From: Candidatus Helarchaeota archaeon
GTDB lineage: Archaea; Asgardarchaeota; Lokiarchaeia; Helarchaeales; HEL-GB-A
Length of the DNA: 63,541 nucleotides
Direction of reading: 5' to 3'
Assembly (NCBI GenBank): GCA_016840125.1
Contig: JAEOSY010000378.1
Location: 1-63,541, forward strand
The position numbers were made by a program, and so were the translations under genes. How positions within the stretch are numbered: the stretch's first letter is position 1; each line of letters begins with the position of its first letter. The notes under the pieces are model-generated. The model did not search any database, was not told where the DNA came from, and saw only the letters and a list, made by a program, of their open reading frames with translations. Below, piece after piece: positions 45,082-54,035 of this stretch.

Positions 45082-45105
45082 ACAAGAATACCAATCTGAT
45101 TTTTC

Positions 45106-46923
45106 CTAGAGCATTACCATAAAGGTGATCAAGAACCAACAGATTATGGCAGATTGCACGATTGCTCCGGGCAAAACATGGCGGGTTTTGTAATATAACC
45201 AGGTATTTAAGATGCCAATTGCTGAAAAAACTGCAATACCCCCGCCTAACGCAATCACCCATATACTTATTTGAAAATCACCTATAGAAATTACGATATC
45301 TCCAAGAGGGAGGATTATAAAGAAGGTGGCCACTCCTTGAATAACACCTCCAATGATTGCAATATATAGGATATTAAACCAGTTTTTTAGACGTGATCCC
45401 TGTTTGAATAGTTTTGTTTGAATCAACCCGCGAAGATAGATTTCTCCAATTATTGACACAAGCACGAAATTCAGAAAAATTACCAAAAATGCCACCCAAT
45501 CACGTGGAAATGAGAAGAGTCCTGTAGGTATACTCGATAGATAGAAGTACCCAAAAATCATAAAGGCGCTCGCTACGATTCCAATGAAAGCCGCTCTTAT
45601 TGTGGTCGCTTTATTCAACCCGACGTCGATTAATGTCGCATCATAATACCGTTTTTCGAAGTAATATATTATCACAAATCCAATTGCAAGAAACAGGCCT
45701 TGAATTGTAAGGATATTGGCCAGTAATCCCAAAATATTATAAGGGCTCCAACTGGCATATCCCAATAGGTTGACCAACGGGAGCGTAATGACTGAAGCGC
45801 CTATAAAAATGCCCGCATAAACTGCTATGCTCAGAAGCTTCTTTTTAGACTCGATTTCATTTATTTTTGAGTCTTCAATGTTATCCCGCTTCAAAAGAAA
45901 ACCGCAAATATAGGAAATCGCAGGAAAGAGACTAAGGAAAAAGCCAATAGTGATGAAATTCCCCCAATAAGGGCTTCTGGTCCATTCAATTAAATCGTCC
46001 ACCGTTAAAGGTCCCTGTGTCACATTTAGAGCATTCTCCATCCATAAAACCGCGTCCTTGATTATTTCAGGGGTTGAGGGTTCTGAACCATGGTCAATCC
46101 CTGAATACATCTGTAAGAGCGTGCGATTACCATTGGCAAAATCCCCATAGGCAACATTCACCTCAGCGGTATTATTTCCCGTAGCATTTTTGATCAGTAA
46201 TAAGGCCTCTGCAGGCGTCGCAGCGGTGTCTAGGTCACCAAGGGCAAAAAAGAAGTTCTTCGGTCGGGATTGATTCACCCAATTAATCGGGGAACGGATG
46301 TAGTGCTCATACGGATCCGAGAGATTAAAATCAAATGAAAGCAACCAGGCATATTCTTCAATAAAGGTAAAGTCCGAGAGGAAGCGGGCGAGTAAAATAT
46401 CCACTGAAATAGGCGGACCCATGACCATAGTCGCATTATAGCGGGAATCATTAAACGCTGCGCGAATGGAAGACATCCCTCCCAAGGAGTGCCCAATTAA
46501 ACCCAAGTTCGTTATGTTAAAACTCGTTAGAAGGTAATCTGCAGCACCCATGATATCCCACGGCTCGTACGCACTCAACGAACAAATTCCCTGAGAATCC
46601 TGGTGCCCTCGCAAATTGATAGCTAAGGCGATGAAGTCTCGACGAACAAATTCTACCGCCATGTGATGATACCGTTCAGCCCGATCATTGATTCCATGGA
46701 CTAATACCACAGCGGGATAGGATTGTGAGGCATTATAGTTTTCAGGGAGGTACAGATTACCCGTAATTGTTAAATTATCGTAACGACTGGAAAAACTTAC
46801 CTTTTCGGACGTAATTTCAGTTTTAAATTGATCATAGGGTGCCAGAATAATTCCAATTACAATCAGCACGATTCCGATAAAAAGTAAATATTTTCGGAAG
46901 TTGAGCCCGTTCAGACTTACCAT
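45106..46923 (-). CDS. Alpha/beta hydrolase fused to a CPBP-like membrane domain
   Basis: A 605-residue two-part protein. After an N-terminal membrane anchor (13-29) residues about 50-290 form an alpha/beta hydrolase with VLVHGIND (74-81), the nucleophile elbow GHSLGG (Ser146), Asp in ALGDLD (231/233) and His279. The remaining 300 residues hold eight or so transmembrane helices with GEIYLRGLIQ (Glu495, Arg499), reminiscent of the CPBP/CAAX intramembrane protease motif, and a later NTWLYYKTRHVLPGAI segment. A single motif Glu instead of the usual Glu pair makes the protease activity uncertain. The hydrolase faces outside according to the anchor and N-glycosylation sites. Confidence 0.78.
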   Translation of the reverse strand: MVSLNGLNFRKYLLFIGIVLIVIGIILAPYDQFKTEITSEKVSFSSRYDNLTITGNLYLPENYNASQSYPAVVLVHGINDRAERYHHMAVEFVRRDFIALAINLRGHQDSQGICSLSAYEPWDIMGAADYLLTSFNITNLGLIGHSLGGMSSIRAAFNDSRYNATMVMGPPISVDILLARFLSDFTFIEEYAWLLSFDFNLSDPYEHYIRSPINWVNQSRPKNFFFALGDLDTAATPAEALLLIKNATGNNTAEVNVAYGDFANGNRTLLQMYSGIDHGSEPSTPEIIKDAVLWMENALNVTQGPLTVDDLIEWTRSPYWGNFITIGFFLSLFPAISYICGFLLKRDNIEDSKINEIESKKKLLSIAVYAGIFIGASVITLPLVNLLGYASWSPYNILGLLANILTIQGLFLAIGFVIIYYFEKRYYDATLIDVGLNKATTIRAAFIGIVASAFMIFGYFYLSSIPTGLFSFPRDWVAFLVIFLNFVLVSIIGEIYLRGLIQTKLFKQGSRLKNWFNILYIAIIGGVIQGVATFFIILPLGDIVISIGDFQISIWVIALGGGIAVFSAIGILNTWLYYKTRHVLPGAIVQSAIICWFLITFMVML

Positions 46924-47096
46924 AAAATCCTCTCAAAAATAATTCAATAGTTCTTTAGTCCTCTGAGGAATTTTTACCTAATAAAAATTTCTCAGCTGCG
47001 TTCGACTGGAAAGGGGAATTTTAGAATTTGAATCCTAATCAATAAGAAGTTTTATAAATTAAAAATTCAAATTTATTCTCATATAATGGAGAGTGG

Positions 47097-47561
47097 ATGA
47101 ATAACATGCCTAAATCAAAACCACATTTTAATCTCGTAATAGCTGGATCATTCCTAATCATAGTCTGTATGATATATCTAATAATTTCTGGTTATCTGTT
47201 GAATATCACAGCGGGATGGCCTATGGATTTTGTCTTCTACTTTTATATATGGATTGCCCTTGGATTCGGGATTGTTGTACCATCAATTATAATACTTTTG
47301 AATCAAATTGGATCAAAACGCTATGAAAAGCACGGGTTGATTCCAAATGTCTTCGGTGTTATTACCTTAATAGTAAATGCCCTGTTAATCGTCTTGGCAA
47401 TCTTTCACTTTATACGTACCTACTCCACCGGTTTGTTACCTAATCCTGAATACACTCATTTTTACATAGTAATTCTAGGTTCTATCGTAGTAGGTGTGCT
47501 TGGCGCTCTGCTTGGCATAATTGGATCAATCAAAAATATTAGATATTCCTCGAGAGGCTAG
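47097..47561 (+). CDS. Four-helix membrane protein
   Basis: A 154-residue protein with four hydrophobic helices (about 15-35, 45-70, 85-105, 125-145) and a basic C-terminus. No family is recognised. The start ATG 47097 follows GGAGAGTGG; ATG 47106 is an alternative. It is monocistronic and divergent from the hydrolase fusion. A T-rich tract at 47586-47601 may terminate it. Confidence 0.65.
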   Translation: MNNMPKSKPHFNLVIAGSFLIIVCMIYLIISGYLLNITAGWPMDFVFYFYIWIALGFGIVVPSIIILLNQIGSKRYEKHGLIPNVFGVITLIVNALLIVLAIFHFIRTYSTGLLPNPEYTHFYIVILGSIVVGVLGALLGIIGSIKNIRYSSRG

Positions 47562-47585
47562 GATTAAACACGTAACTCTCTCATC

Positions 47586-47601
47586 CTTTTTCTCTTTTTT
47601 T
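47586..47601 (+). terminator. Pyrimidine-rich terminator
   Basis: CTTTTTCTCTTTTTTT lies 25-40 bp after the stop of the four-helix membrane protein gene and before the convergent GNAT gene. It fits an archaeal T-tract terminator. Confidence 0.5.
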
Positions 47602-47613
47602 AAGTCACCTATT

Positions 47614-48252
47614 CTAGGAAAGTTTCTTTGCGAAAATTAATCCTCGCTTTTCAGGTGCATCTGGCCACATCCCAATTCGATCCACATGAATGATCTTATA
47701 ACCTTGTTTCGTATAGAACGGTACCGCTTTATAATTCCCTTCGGACGTGCCAAGGTGGATTCCCTTCACCTGTAATTGTCTCATATGCTCCTCAAATCGG
47801 TGCATTAATCGAGTTCCCAAACCCTTTCGTTGGTACGAGGAAAGAATATCAATATGGAGATGAGCAGGATATTGAGTATTTATTTGTTCTTGGGGTGTTG
47901 AGGATCTCGGGAGGCGTAGGAAGTGTATAACGAGCTTAAGGTCTTTGGGATAACACCACCAAGTAACAAAAGCAAGGCGTAATAAAATGCGCCATCCCAT
48001 TTTTGCCATAAATAAGCGTGCTTGCCGCTCAGTATTGGGTGATCCCATGACATATGCCACTATTTTCCCATGATCTTCTGCTACAAAACAGTGCTCTGGT
48101 TCATATTTACAATAATAACAACAAAATAGGAGGCCGAATAGAGGTTTATCAAAAAAATGTCCAGTAGCATCTTCCCCCATATACCCGGTTTTATAACACA
48201 CGTTTCTTATGCCAGCCACATCAGATTTACGACATTTACGAATGATAACCAT
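47614..48252 (-). CDS. GNAT N-acetyltransferase
   Basis: A 212-residue GCN5-related acetyltransferase. The acetyl-CoA motif A is SSYQRKGLGTRLMHRF (Q-x-x-G-x-G), followed by the C-terminal FYTKQGYKIIHVDRIG typical of the fold. A Cys- and His-rich insert (CCYYCKYEPEHC) near residues 48-59 is unusual and may be a metal site. The acceptor, a protein or small amine, is unknown. It shares strand and close spacing (27 bp) with the DUF1015 gene. Confidence 0.87.
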   Translation of the reverse strand: MVIIRKCRKSDVAGIRNVCYKTGYMGEDATGHFFDKPLFGLLFCCYYCKYEPEHCFVAEDHGKIVAYVMGSPNTERQARLFMAKMGWRILLRLAFVTWWCYPKDLKLVIHFLRLPRSSTPQEQINTQYPAHLHIDILSSYQRKGLGTRLMHRFEEHMRQLQVKGIHLGTSEGNYKAVPFYTKQGYKIIHVDRIGMWPDAPEKRGLIFAKKLS

Positions 48253-48279
48253 GAATATCTACTCGGATGTAGATTATTT

Positions 48280-49539
48280 TCAAGGTTCCCATTTATAGAT
48301 TATTAGCCCCGAGAGCGGTTTCGGATAAAAATAAGTTGATTTATGTGGCATGGTCTCGTTGCATTCCGTGATTTTCAAGATTTGCTCAACTTTGGTGGGA
48401 TTAAGAATAAACAAAGCTTGGTATAATCCTTTATGAACTGACTGAACGGCATCTTCAAGATTTTTTATGTAGAAAACGTTTTCTGAATCATCTATGTATT
48501 GTGAAATACTTAATATCTGCTTAAATAAAAACTCATGAAGCAGAGATACATCCAGTTCTTTACACTCTTTAGAGATATCCTCCTCTATCAAGGTGCCTGG
48601 ATGAAATTCTTCTTTTAATGTAATAATAAAGAAGCTATTAATGCCATAAAAGAGGATCCCAAATGCATATTCCCCTATATTTTCCAACCGTTGGACCGTC
48701 TTGGCTAAATGATTCATCATTTTGCCTTCAGGAAAATCATACACTTCTAAATTAAAATTTTTTTTAAGTTCCTGAATAATTTCATGCGAACCTACCCCCG
48801 AAATATATCTGACTAGGCGATGTGTTGGAAAAACTTGTAGATTCGGGTCATTCATATCTACGAGTAACCCAAAAATATAATTGCTATGATTTTCCTTGGA
48901 GAGTGCTAGAGCTGAAGTATAACGATGATGCCCATCAGCAATTAATAATGGAATTGTCTTGAAAGACTCTTGGAGGTTTTGGATATCAAGAGGATCATCT
49001 ATAATCCACACGGAATGTTCCACTTTATCACGGTCGTCTGCAATAAGGAAGGGTGCTTTTGAGAGATATTTTTGGAGAACATCAGTGTAGGTGGTATTCC
49101 CATCAAAAAGAAAGAATATTGGATTGCAATTCGCATTTGTTTCCCGAAGTAGATTAAATCGCCCCTCAGTAACCTTCTTAAAAGTTTTCTCATGTGGAAT
49201 GATTTGTTTTTCAGCGAAATCTGATAATTTAACAAGTGCAAGTAATCCATAGCGCTCCTTCATAACTCCATTCTGAACTTGTTTTGTCTTATATATATAG
49301 AAGGCAGTCTCTTTCTGTTGAATAAGACGATTTTTTTCAATTAAGGATTCGAGTTTTTCTCTGGCTTTTGAATAATTATCTGGTAGGATAACCTGAACAA
49401 TATTATCGGGATTCTTTCGAATAAATGCACTCCTCTCTGCGGCTGAGATAACATCATGAGGTGGAGCCACTAGTTTCTCGAGTTCCTCTTGATTTTTTAC
49501 GTTATAGTAGTATGCTTTAAAGGGAGTAATGTCAGGCAT
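48280..49539 (-). CDS. DUF1015 family protein
   Basis: A 419-residue protein of the DUF1015 family. Visible hallmarks are the N-terminus MPDITPFKAYYYN, APPHDVISAAER, the central motif LLIADGHHRYTSAL, and the segment near QVFPTHRLVR. Some relatives are linked to serine phosphorylation or ParB-like nucleotide binding, but the biochemical role is unsettled. I prefer ATG 49539 because it gives the family N-terminus; the TTG at 49590 would add 17 Asn/Cys-rich residues. It is probably the first gene of an operon with the GNAT gene. Confidence 0.82.
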   Translation of the reverse strand: MPDITPFKAYYYNVKNQEELEKLVAPPHDVISAAERSAFIRKNPDNIVQVILPDNYSKAREKLESLIEKNRLIQQKETAFYIYKTKQVQNGVMKERYGLLALVKLSDFAEKQIIPHEKTFKKVTEGRFNLLRETNANCNPIFFLFDGNTTYTDVLQKYLSKAPFLIADDRDKVEHSVWIIDDPLDIQNLQESFKTIPLLIADGHHRYTSALALSKENHSNYIFGLLVDMNDPNLQVFPTHRLVRYISGVGSHEIIQELKKNFNLEVYDFPEGKMMNHLAKTVQRLENIGEYAFGILFYGINSFFIITLKEEFHPGTLIEEDISKECKELDVSLLHEFLFKQILSISQYIDDSENVFYIKNLEDAVQSVHKGLYQALFILNPTKVEQILKITECNETMPHKSTYFYPKPLSGLIIYKWEP

Positions 49540-49711
49540 TGGCTCATTACAGTTACAAATTACATTTTTTAAAACTTTTTCAAAATTCAATTTCTAAGTG
49601 GGAATTATCAAAATTCGACCATGGAAATCCTCTTATTTTGAAACATGTAATATAACTAAAACTAGATCAGTTGAAATTACTAGTGAAATTGATAAGATGA
49701 GTTGAAAAATT

Positions 49712-51025
49712 ATGGCAAAATTACATGATTGTGTAGTCATTGATGCAGTTCGGACACCAATAGGAAAGTCAGGTCGAAAACAAATGTCCAAATTGGGCGG
49801 AGCCTTCAGAGAATGTTCAGCCCAAGATTTGCTCGTGACTGTACTTCAGGAAGTTGTAAATCGTACGAAAGTTCGTTGCTCAGATTTCGATCCGAGCCAA
49901 ATTGAAGATTGCATGGTTGGATGTCTTTCTCAAATTGGAGAACAAGGCGGAAATATTGGACGGTTAGCGGTACTCATGGCAGGACTACCAATACAGATCG
50001 CGGGCGCTACTGTAGATCGATACTGTAACGCCGGACTTCAGGCTATCAATACTGCTTGTAATGCAATCCGCGTTGGTGATGGCGATATGATGATAGCAGC
50101 GGGTGTAGAATCGATGACTCACTATAAAATGGGAATAACCTTGGAAGTTTGTGCGGGGGTAACGAATTATCCGGGACCGATCTTCTCTCCGAAGTTCATT
50201 CCCCTCGCTGCGGAACTTGTACCCCAAGGTGAAAGCGCTGAAATGATTTGCGATCGCTATGGTTTTACCCGCGAAGATATGGATAAGTTTGGTATGTGGA
50301 GCCATCAGAAAGCGACTAAAGCTATGCGTAATGAAGACGAGTATTTCAAGCGTGTAGTGCCGGTGACCTATTTAAAGAAATATACTAATGAAAAGATGGA
50401 ACGAATCATTGACGAAACGACTGGAAAGCAGAAAGCGGAAGAAGTTACCGTGGCAGTGGACCAAACAGTCCGTACTGGATATTTAGATGAACCCGAAAAA
50501 AATTGGGAGAAGTTAATCAGCCTTAAACCCGTTTTCCGATCTAAAAGAAAAGGCGGGCGGGTGACCGCAGGCAATTCTTCCCAAATAGTTGATGGTGCTG
50601 GAGCCGTACTTTTAATGTCTCAAGAAAAAGCGGATGAACTCGGACTTAAACCAATGGCACGCATCCTTTCGACGTCTGTCGCGGGTGATGAACCTAAAAT
50701 CATGCTCCTCGCACCAATTCCTGCAATGCAGAAAGCGTTAAAACGCGCCGGAATTACTATTGATGATGTGGATTGCATCGAACCTAACGAAGCCTTCGCC
50801 TCTCCATGTTTGGCATTTGCAAAGGATTTTGGCTATGATTTCGATGATCCGCGACAAAATCCGACAGGCGGTGCGATTGCAATAGGACACCCTATAGGCG
50901 CATCAGGAGTAATTTATTTTACTGAAATGGTGCACTATCTGAAAAACAACAACAAACAATACGGCGCCCAGCTTATGTGTGGTGGTGGTGGCGTCGGAAT
51001 TTCCACCGTAGTTGAGCGACTCTAA
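49712..51025 (+). CDS. Thiolase (acetyl-CoA C-acetyltransferase)
   Basis: A 437-residue thiolase. The acyl-enzyme Cys is in YCNAGLQA (Cys105), the basic His in AIAIGHPIGASG, and the second Cys in MCGGGGVG near the C-terminus. The family length is slightly exceeded by an insert near residues 215-270 (KKYTNEKMERIIDETTGKQK). It may work in acetoacetyl-CoA formation or cleavage, with the acyl-CoA dehydrogenase at 22 kb as a possible pathway mate. Monocistronic; a T8 tract follows the stop. Confidence 0.93.
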   Translation: MAKLHDCVVIDAVRTPIGKSGRKQMSKLGGAFRECSAQDLLVTVLQEVVNRTKVRCSDFDPSQIEDCMVGCLSQIGEQGGNIGRLAVLMAGLPIQIAGATVDRYCNAGLQAINTACNAIRVGDGDMMIAAGVESMTHYKMGITLEVCAGVTNYPGPIFSPKFIPLAAELVPQGESAEMICDRYGFTREDMDKFGMWSHQKATKAMRNEDEYFKRVVPVTYLKKYTNEKMERIIDETTGKQKAEEVTVAVDQTVRTGYLDEPEKNWEKLISLKPVFRSKRKGGRVTAGNSSQIVDGAGAVLLMSQEKADELGLKPMARILSTSVAGDEPKIMLLAPIPAMQKALKRAGITIDDVDCIEPNEAFASPCLAFAKDFGYDFDDPRQNPTGGAIAIGHPIGASGVIYFTEMVHYLKNNNKQYGAQLMCGGGGVGISTVVERL

Positions 51026-51040
51026 CTTAAATTTTCCCTT

Positions 51041-51049
51041 CTTTTTTTT
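51041..51049 (+). terminator. Poly-T terminator after thiolase
   Basis: A T8 tract preceded by a C lies 16-24 bp after the thiolase stop codon. Archaeal-type T-tract terminator. Confidence 0.5.
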
Positions 51050-51137
51050 CAAGTCCCAACGTAAGGCTTCTGAGAAGCTTTTTAAAACGGAATCTTCATA
51101 CTTATCCCCTATATAATAACAAATAATGTGAAATGAA

Positions 51138-51671
51138 ATGAGCCCAAGAGCAAAAAGGCGAAACCCTGTCAGACCAATACCCGGAGAGCCTGTGAAACCA
51201 ATACCCGGTAAACCTGTACCAGTAATACCCGTTATCCTCTGGCGGAGTCCAAATCACTTTCGAACCAGCATCCTCCATAAAGAGGGACAGACACCTATTT
51301 ATGAGGCGATCGGTGCGAGTTCGTATGGGTTGGAATCGAAAGACGATCAAGAGATTGGACAGATTATAAGCATGGGACTAAGTCTCCCCCCTAATATCAA
51401 ACTAAGATATGTTTCATTTAAATATACAACGACTGGAGATAGTTATATCCATAGTGTGAGTGTAACGAGGGCAACTCAGTCGGGTGAAATTCCGATCTAT
51501 GATAAGGGCGATCTGTCTCTGAAAAATACCAGTGGAGCTATTTATCAAACATCCTTCCTCGAGGATGCATCCGTTGAAGGAGCCATTACCCTTTCCATGA
51601 ATCTAGTTTTTCCAAGCAAAAATAAGAGAACAACAATCGGAACTATTAAAATCGTGGCAGTAGAAGACTAA
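51138..51671 (+). CDS. Hypothetical protein with Pro-rich repeat at the N-terminus
   Basis: A 177-residue protein that I do not recognise. Residues 8-32 hold a short Pro repeat (RPIPGEP, KPIPGKP, PVIPV), followed by a beta-rich domain of about 140 residues with evenly spaced strands (LRYVSFKYTTTGDSYIHSVSV). There is no signal peptide, membrane helix or Cys motif. It ends just before a T10 tract. Its neighbours do not suggest a pathway. Confidence 0.6.
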   Translation: MSPRAKRRNPVRPIPGEPVKPIPGKPVPVIPVILWRSPNHFRTSILHKEGQTPIYEAIGASSYGLESKDDQEIGQIISMGLSLPPNIKLRYVSFKYTTTGDSYIHSVSVTRATQSGEIPIYDKGDLSLKNTSGAIYQTSFLEDASVEGAITLSMNLVFPSKNKRTTIGTIKIVAVED

Positions 51672-51689
51672 CCCTCTCTTATTACTTTA

Positions 51690-51699
51690 TTTTTTTTTT
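51690..51699 (+). terminator. Poly-T terminator
   Basis: Ten T residues lie 19 bp after the stop of the Pro-repeat protein gene and before the convergent ferredoxin gene. Archaeal-type terminator. Confidence 0.55.
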
Positions 51700-51711
51700 G
51701 GTGCTTTGTTT

Positions 51712-52548
51712 TCAAGTGACATCCACATAGGAGCTAATACGGTCAATTGTTATATTTAGGCTCTCAATGTTATCTATGGTGATGGTGATTGCTCCCTTCG
51801 GGCATTTCCTCTCGCAGCGGCCGCACCCTTTACAATTCTCTTGATTGATTTGGGCCTTCCCATCAACAATTTTCAAGGCATCTCTGAAGATACACACTTC
51901 CGTGCACGTTCCACACCCGACACAAATATCTCTATTCACCTCAACGGTGACGCCTTCCATTCGCTGGATTACCTTGCTTAAGGAGGATGTTCCATATTTC
52001 AACTTACCTAAGATGCAGCAGCAAGGGCAGCAATGACATAAACTCATGAAATTCCCCTCATCTGGCAATACCCCCATGAGCCAAGAATCTGCTTTCAGCC
52101 GACCTATTGTAGGAACCAACCCATGTTCATAGGCACGACGCTCAAGCTCTAATGCTTCTTCTTTCGTTGCGAGATGGCCGATTTCAGGCGGAACATCAAT
52201 TTTTTTCGTTGCCGATCCTAACCACAAACAGCCAATCGAGTGATCATACTCCTCACATTCGCTTCTCTTTCGACAACCACAATAGTTCATTATGAAAATA
52301 TGGCTTGCGTTATGAATGAAATGCTCTGTAACTGCAAATGGGAGTACTACATCATCAGGCAGCTCTAAAGATTTGTTAATAGGAATACAAGTTCCATGTG
52401 ATGTTTTCACACCAATGAAGTTCGTGAGGATCCGCCCTATAAGGGGAATCTTAGAAAATATCATACCTAACCTCATGTATTTCCAATAACGTCGCGCCTT
52501 CCCAATGTTTGAACTCCCGAATTGTTCTCGATTCTTTTTACTAGGCAT
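51712..52548 (-). CDS. Polyferredoxin-like iron-sulfur protein
   Basis: A 278-residue soluble protein. The C-terminal half holds two 4Fe-4S ferredoxin motifs, CVGCGTCTEVCIF and CKGCGRCERKCP. The N-terminal half has additional Cys clusters (YCGCRKRSEC and LCHCCPCCC), a pattern seen in ferredoxin-like subunits whose partners bind extra clusters. There are no membrane helices. The N-terminal part is otherwise unassigned. It is probably an electron carrier for a nearby or distant redox enzyme. The basic 144-residue gene lies 43 bp upstream on the same strand. Confidence 0.85.
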   Translation of the reverse strand: MPSKKNREQFGSSNIGKARRYWKYMRLGMIFSKIPLIGRILTNFIGVKTSHGTCIPINKSLELPDDVVLPFAVTEHFIHNASHIFIMNYCGCRKRSECEEYDHSIGCLWLGSATKKIDVPPEIGHLATKEEALELERRAYEHGLVPTIGRLKADSWLMGVLPDEGNFMSLCHCCPCCCILGKLKYGTSSLSKVIQRMEGVTVEVNRDICVGCGTCTEVCIFRDALKIVDGKAQINQENCKGCGRCERKCPKGAITITIDNIESLNITIDRISSYVDVT

Positions 52549-52591
52549 GTTTTTAACTCCGCAAAAGTGTTATTTCTTGAAATGTGAAGTT

Positions 52592-53026
52592 TTAAGGAAT
52601 ATCTGGTTGTGGATCAGTCATTTTGGGACCCTTAGGTTTTGGTTTTGTTCCGCTTGCTATTTCAGCATCCACTAACTTTTTCACTTCCCGCATCATATCA
52701 GCTAGAATGATTTCACGTACTTCCCCGGTGGGATCTTCGATTTTTTCAGGGGCTGCCTCAACGATTTCTCGTGTAAATTCTTCTGAAACCGTTTCTATAA
52801 ACCTATTTATTTCCCCTTCAGTCGGAATTTTTCCTTGAAATTTTGAGCCAAATTTCTTTTTAATCTTGGTTTTGTACCTACGTTTATATGATCTCATAGT
52901 TCTTCTTGCCCAAGAATAAGTTCTACGCTCGTCTCGACTTGTCCAGCGATAGCCTCTTCTCGCTCTTCGCCTTACATAGCTAGATGCACTTCTCGCTTTG
53001 CGTCTAGCCCAGCTATAAAAACCCAT
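52592..53026 (-). CDS. Arg-rich basic protein
   Basis: A 144-residue protein, unrecognised. The first 65 residues are strikingly Arg- and aromatic-rich (RRKARSASSYVRRRARRGY, then RRTYSWARRTMRSYKRR), suggesting nucleic acid or membrane-surface binding. A helical acidic segment follows (EEFTREIVEAAPEK), and the tail is Pro/Lys-rich. No membrane helix. It lies upstream of the ferredoxin gene and is followed on the same strand, on its upstream side, by a pair of small membrane paralogues after a short gap. Confidence 0.6.
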   Translation of the reverse strand: MGFYSWARRKARSASSYVRRRARRGYRWTSRDERRTYSWARRTMRSYKRRYKTKIKKKFGSKFQGKIPTEGEINRFIETVSEEFTREIVEAAPEKIEDPTGEVREIILADMMREVKKLVDAEIASGTKPKPKGPKMTDPQPDIP

Positions 53027-53118
53027 TTTACTTCACTTCTTAAAGACTGACTAGACTAAGAGATAAAAAAGCTATTATAAAAATTCTCGTTTCACCCCTT
53101 CATCAGAGTAACTAAGAT

Positions 53119-53138
53119 AAAAAAAAGGAGATTTCCTT
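53119..53138 (-). terminator. Hairpin-plus-T terminator of the first membrane paralogue
   Basis: On the minus strand AAGGA and TCCTT form a 5-bp stem with a 4-base loop, followed at once by T8. It lies 8 bp after the stop of the 149-residue gene. A similar hairpin plus T tract follows its paralogue. Confidence 0.5.
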
Positions 53139-53145
53139 GTAATTT

Positions 53146-53595
53146 TTAACTATATTGATTCAATTTAGAAATCCATTTAATATCCTCATCCTTCAAATTG
53201 TATTTTTTCTTGAGTTTCCGGAAACTTTTATCATATTTTGTATAGAACTCTTTCAGTTTCTCATTTAATTGAAGCATGAGATTAGTTTGCACGTGCGTCA
53301 AAATTTTGGCATTTTCCTCATAGAGCTTGATGAGAAATTTTTGCCGTTCATTGCAGGATTGGTTGCAAAGCTTATTCGGCGCATCACGTAGTTCATTTTT
53401 TCGGTATTCCAGGGAATCTAACTCGTTTAAAAGGCCTATAATTTTGTTATAGGCTGGGTCCCGATAGATATCTAGAGGATCTGTTATGTGCCTCTTTACT
53501 TTAAGAAAATAGTATTCACCATCTCTCAAAATTTTAAAGCCGAAATATACCAATGCAATAATAACTACTGTCGTGAGTAGAGATTCATTTAGCAT
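53146..53595 (-). CDS. Small single-helix membrane protein, CNQxCN family copy 1
   Basis: A 149-residue protein with one N-terminal membrane helix (about 8-25) and a helical cytoplasmic region. It contains KLCNQSCNERQKFLIKLYEENAKIL near residues 75-98 and KKYNLKDEDIKWISKLNQYS at the C-terminus, both shared with the gene at 54.0-54.5 kb. No named family is recognised. ATG 53595 has no SD but a TATA-like element lies about 25 bp upstream, so the message may be leaderless. Confidence 0.7.
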   Translation of the reverse strand: MLNESLLTTVVIIALVYFGFKILRDGEYYFLKVKRHITDPLDIYRDPAYNKIIGLLNELDSLEYRKNELRDAPNKLCNQSCNERQKFLIKLYEENAKILTHVQTNLMLQLNEKLKEFYTKYDKSFRKLKKKYNLKDEDIKWISKLNQYS

Positions 53596-53614
53596 GTGGC
53601 GATAAAAGCTTCAT

Positions 53615-53624
53615 TATATTTAAA
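53615..53624 (-). promoter_or_regulatory. TATA-like element upstream of the first membrane paralogue
   Basis: Read on the minus strand this is TTTAAATATA, centred about 25 bp upstream of the ATG at 53595. The spacing fits an archaeal TATA box for a leaderless transcript. Confidence 0.5.
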
Positions 53625-53998
53625 TGTTTCAGGTTACTTAAGACCACTTCGCAATACCTAAATCTCAATACACACTACCCCTGATACTTTAAATAGAATT
53701 AAGCAGCGAAAAAGACTCATTTTTTGATAAATCCTCTTCTTGAAATATAGAATTATCTGAAAAAATGAATTTTTGTTATATATTTATTCAAAAATAATTC
53801 GAACCTAATATCCACATGCATTTACTTGCTTGAACGCAAACCTCTGTAACTGTTTTCAATCGCTATCTTTCTGGTTGCATTGTGGATTTCTCCAAGCAGG
53901 AATCTCAATAGATTGAGATCAAGATGATGGCATTCTATTTAAAGCAGTTGGGATTCACCGGGGGTGAATAATATTAAAAGTGTCCTTCGTAATATTTG

Positions 53999-54024
53999 AA
54001 AAAAAAGAGAAAGGAGCGATTCCT
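53999..54024 (-). terminator. Hairpin-plus-T terminator of the second membrane paralogue
   Basis: On the minus strand AGGA and TCCT form a short stem with a 5-base loop, followed by TTCTC and T8, 12 bp after the stop of the 147-residue gene. It resembles the terminator of the other paralogue. Confidence 0.45.
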
Positions 54025-54035
54025 ATTGCATTTAG

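Larger units (their letters stand above)
53596..54035. other. 440-bp gap without a visible gene
   Basis: No ORF with coding character is seen. The gap holds a TATA-like promoter for the left paralogue, the perfect 8-bp inverted repeat ATCTCAAT/ATTGAGAT (53902-53919), and at its right edge the hairpin-plus-T terminator (53999-54024) of the right paralogue. A small RNA is possible but not shown. Confidence 0.5.

Noticed and set aside
53941..53980. Possible tRNA or riboswitch near GGGATTCACCGGGGGTGAAT
   Set aside because: No acceptor stem, T-loop or conserved tetrads could be assembled; the G-rich string alone is not evidence.
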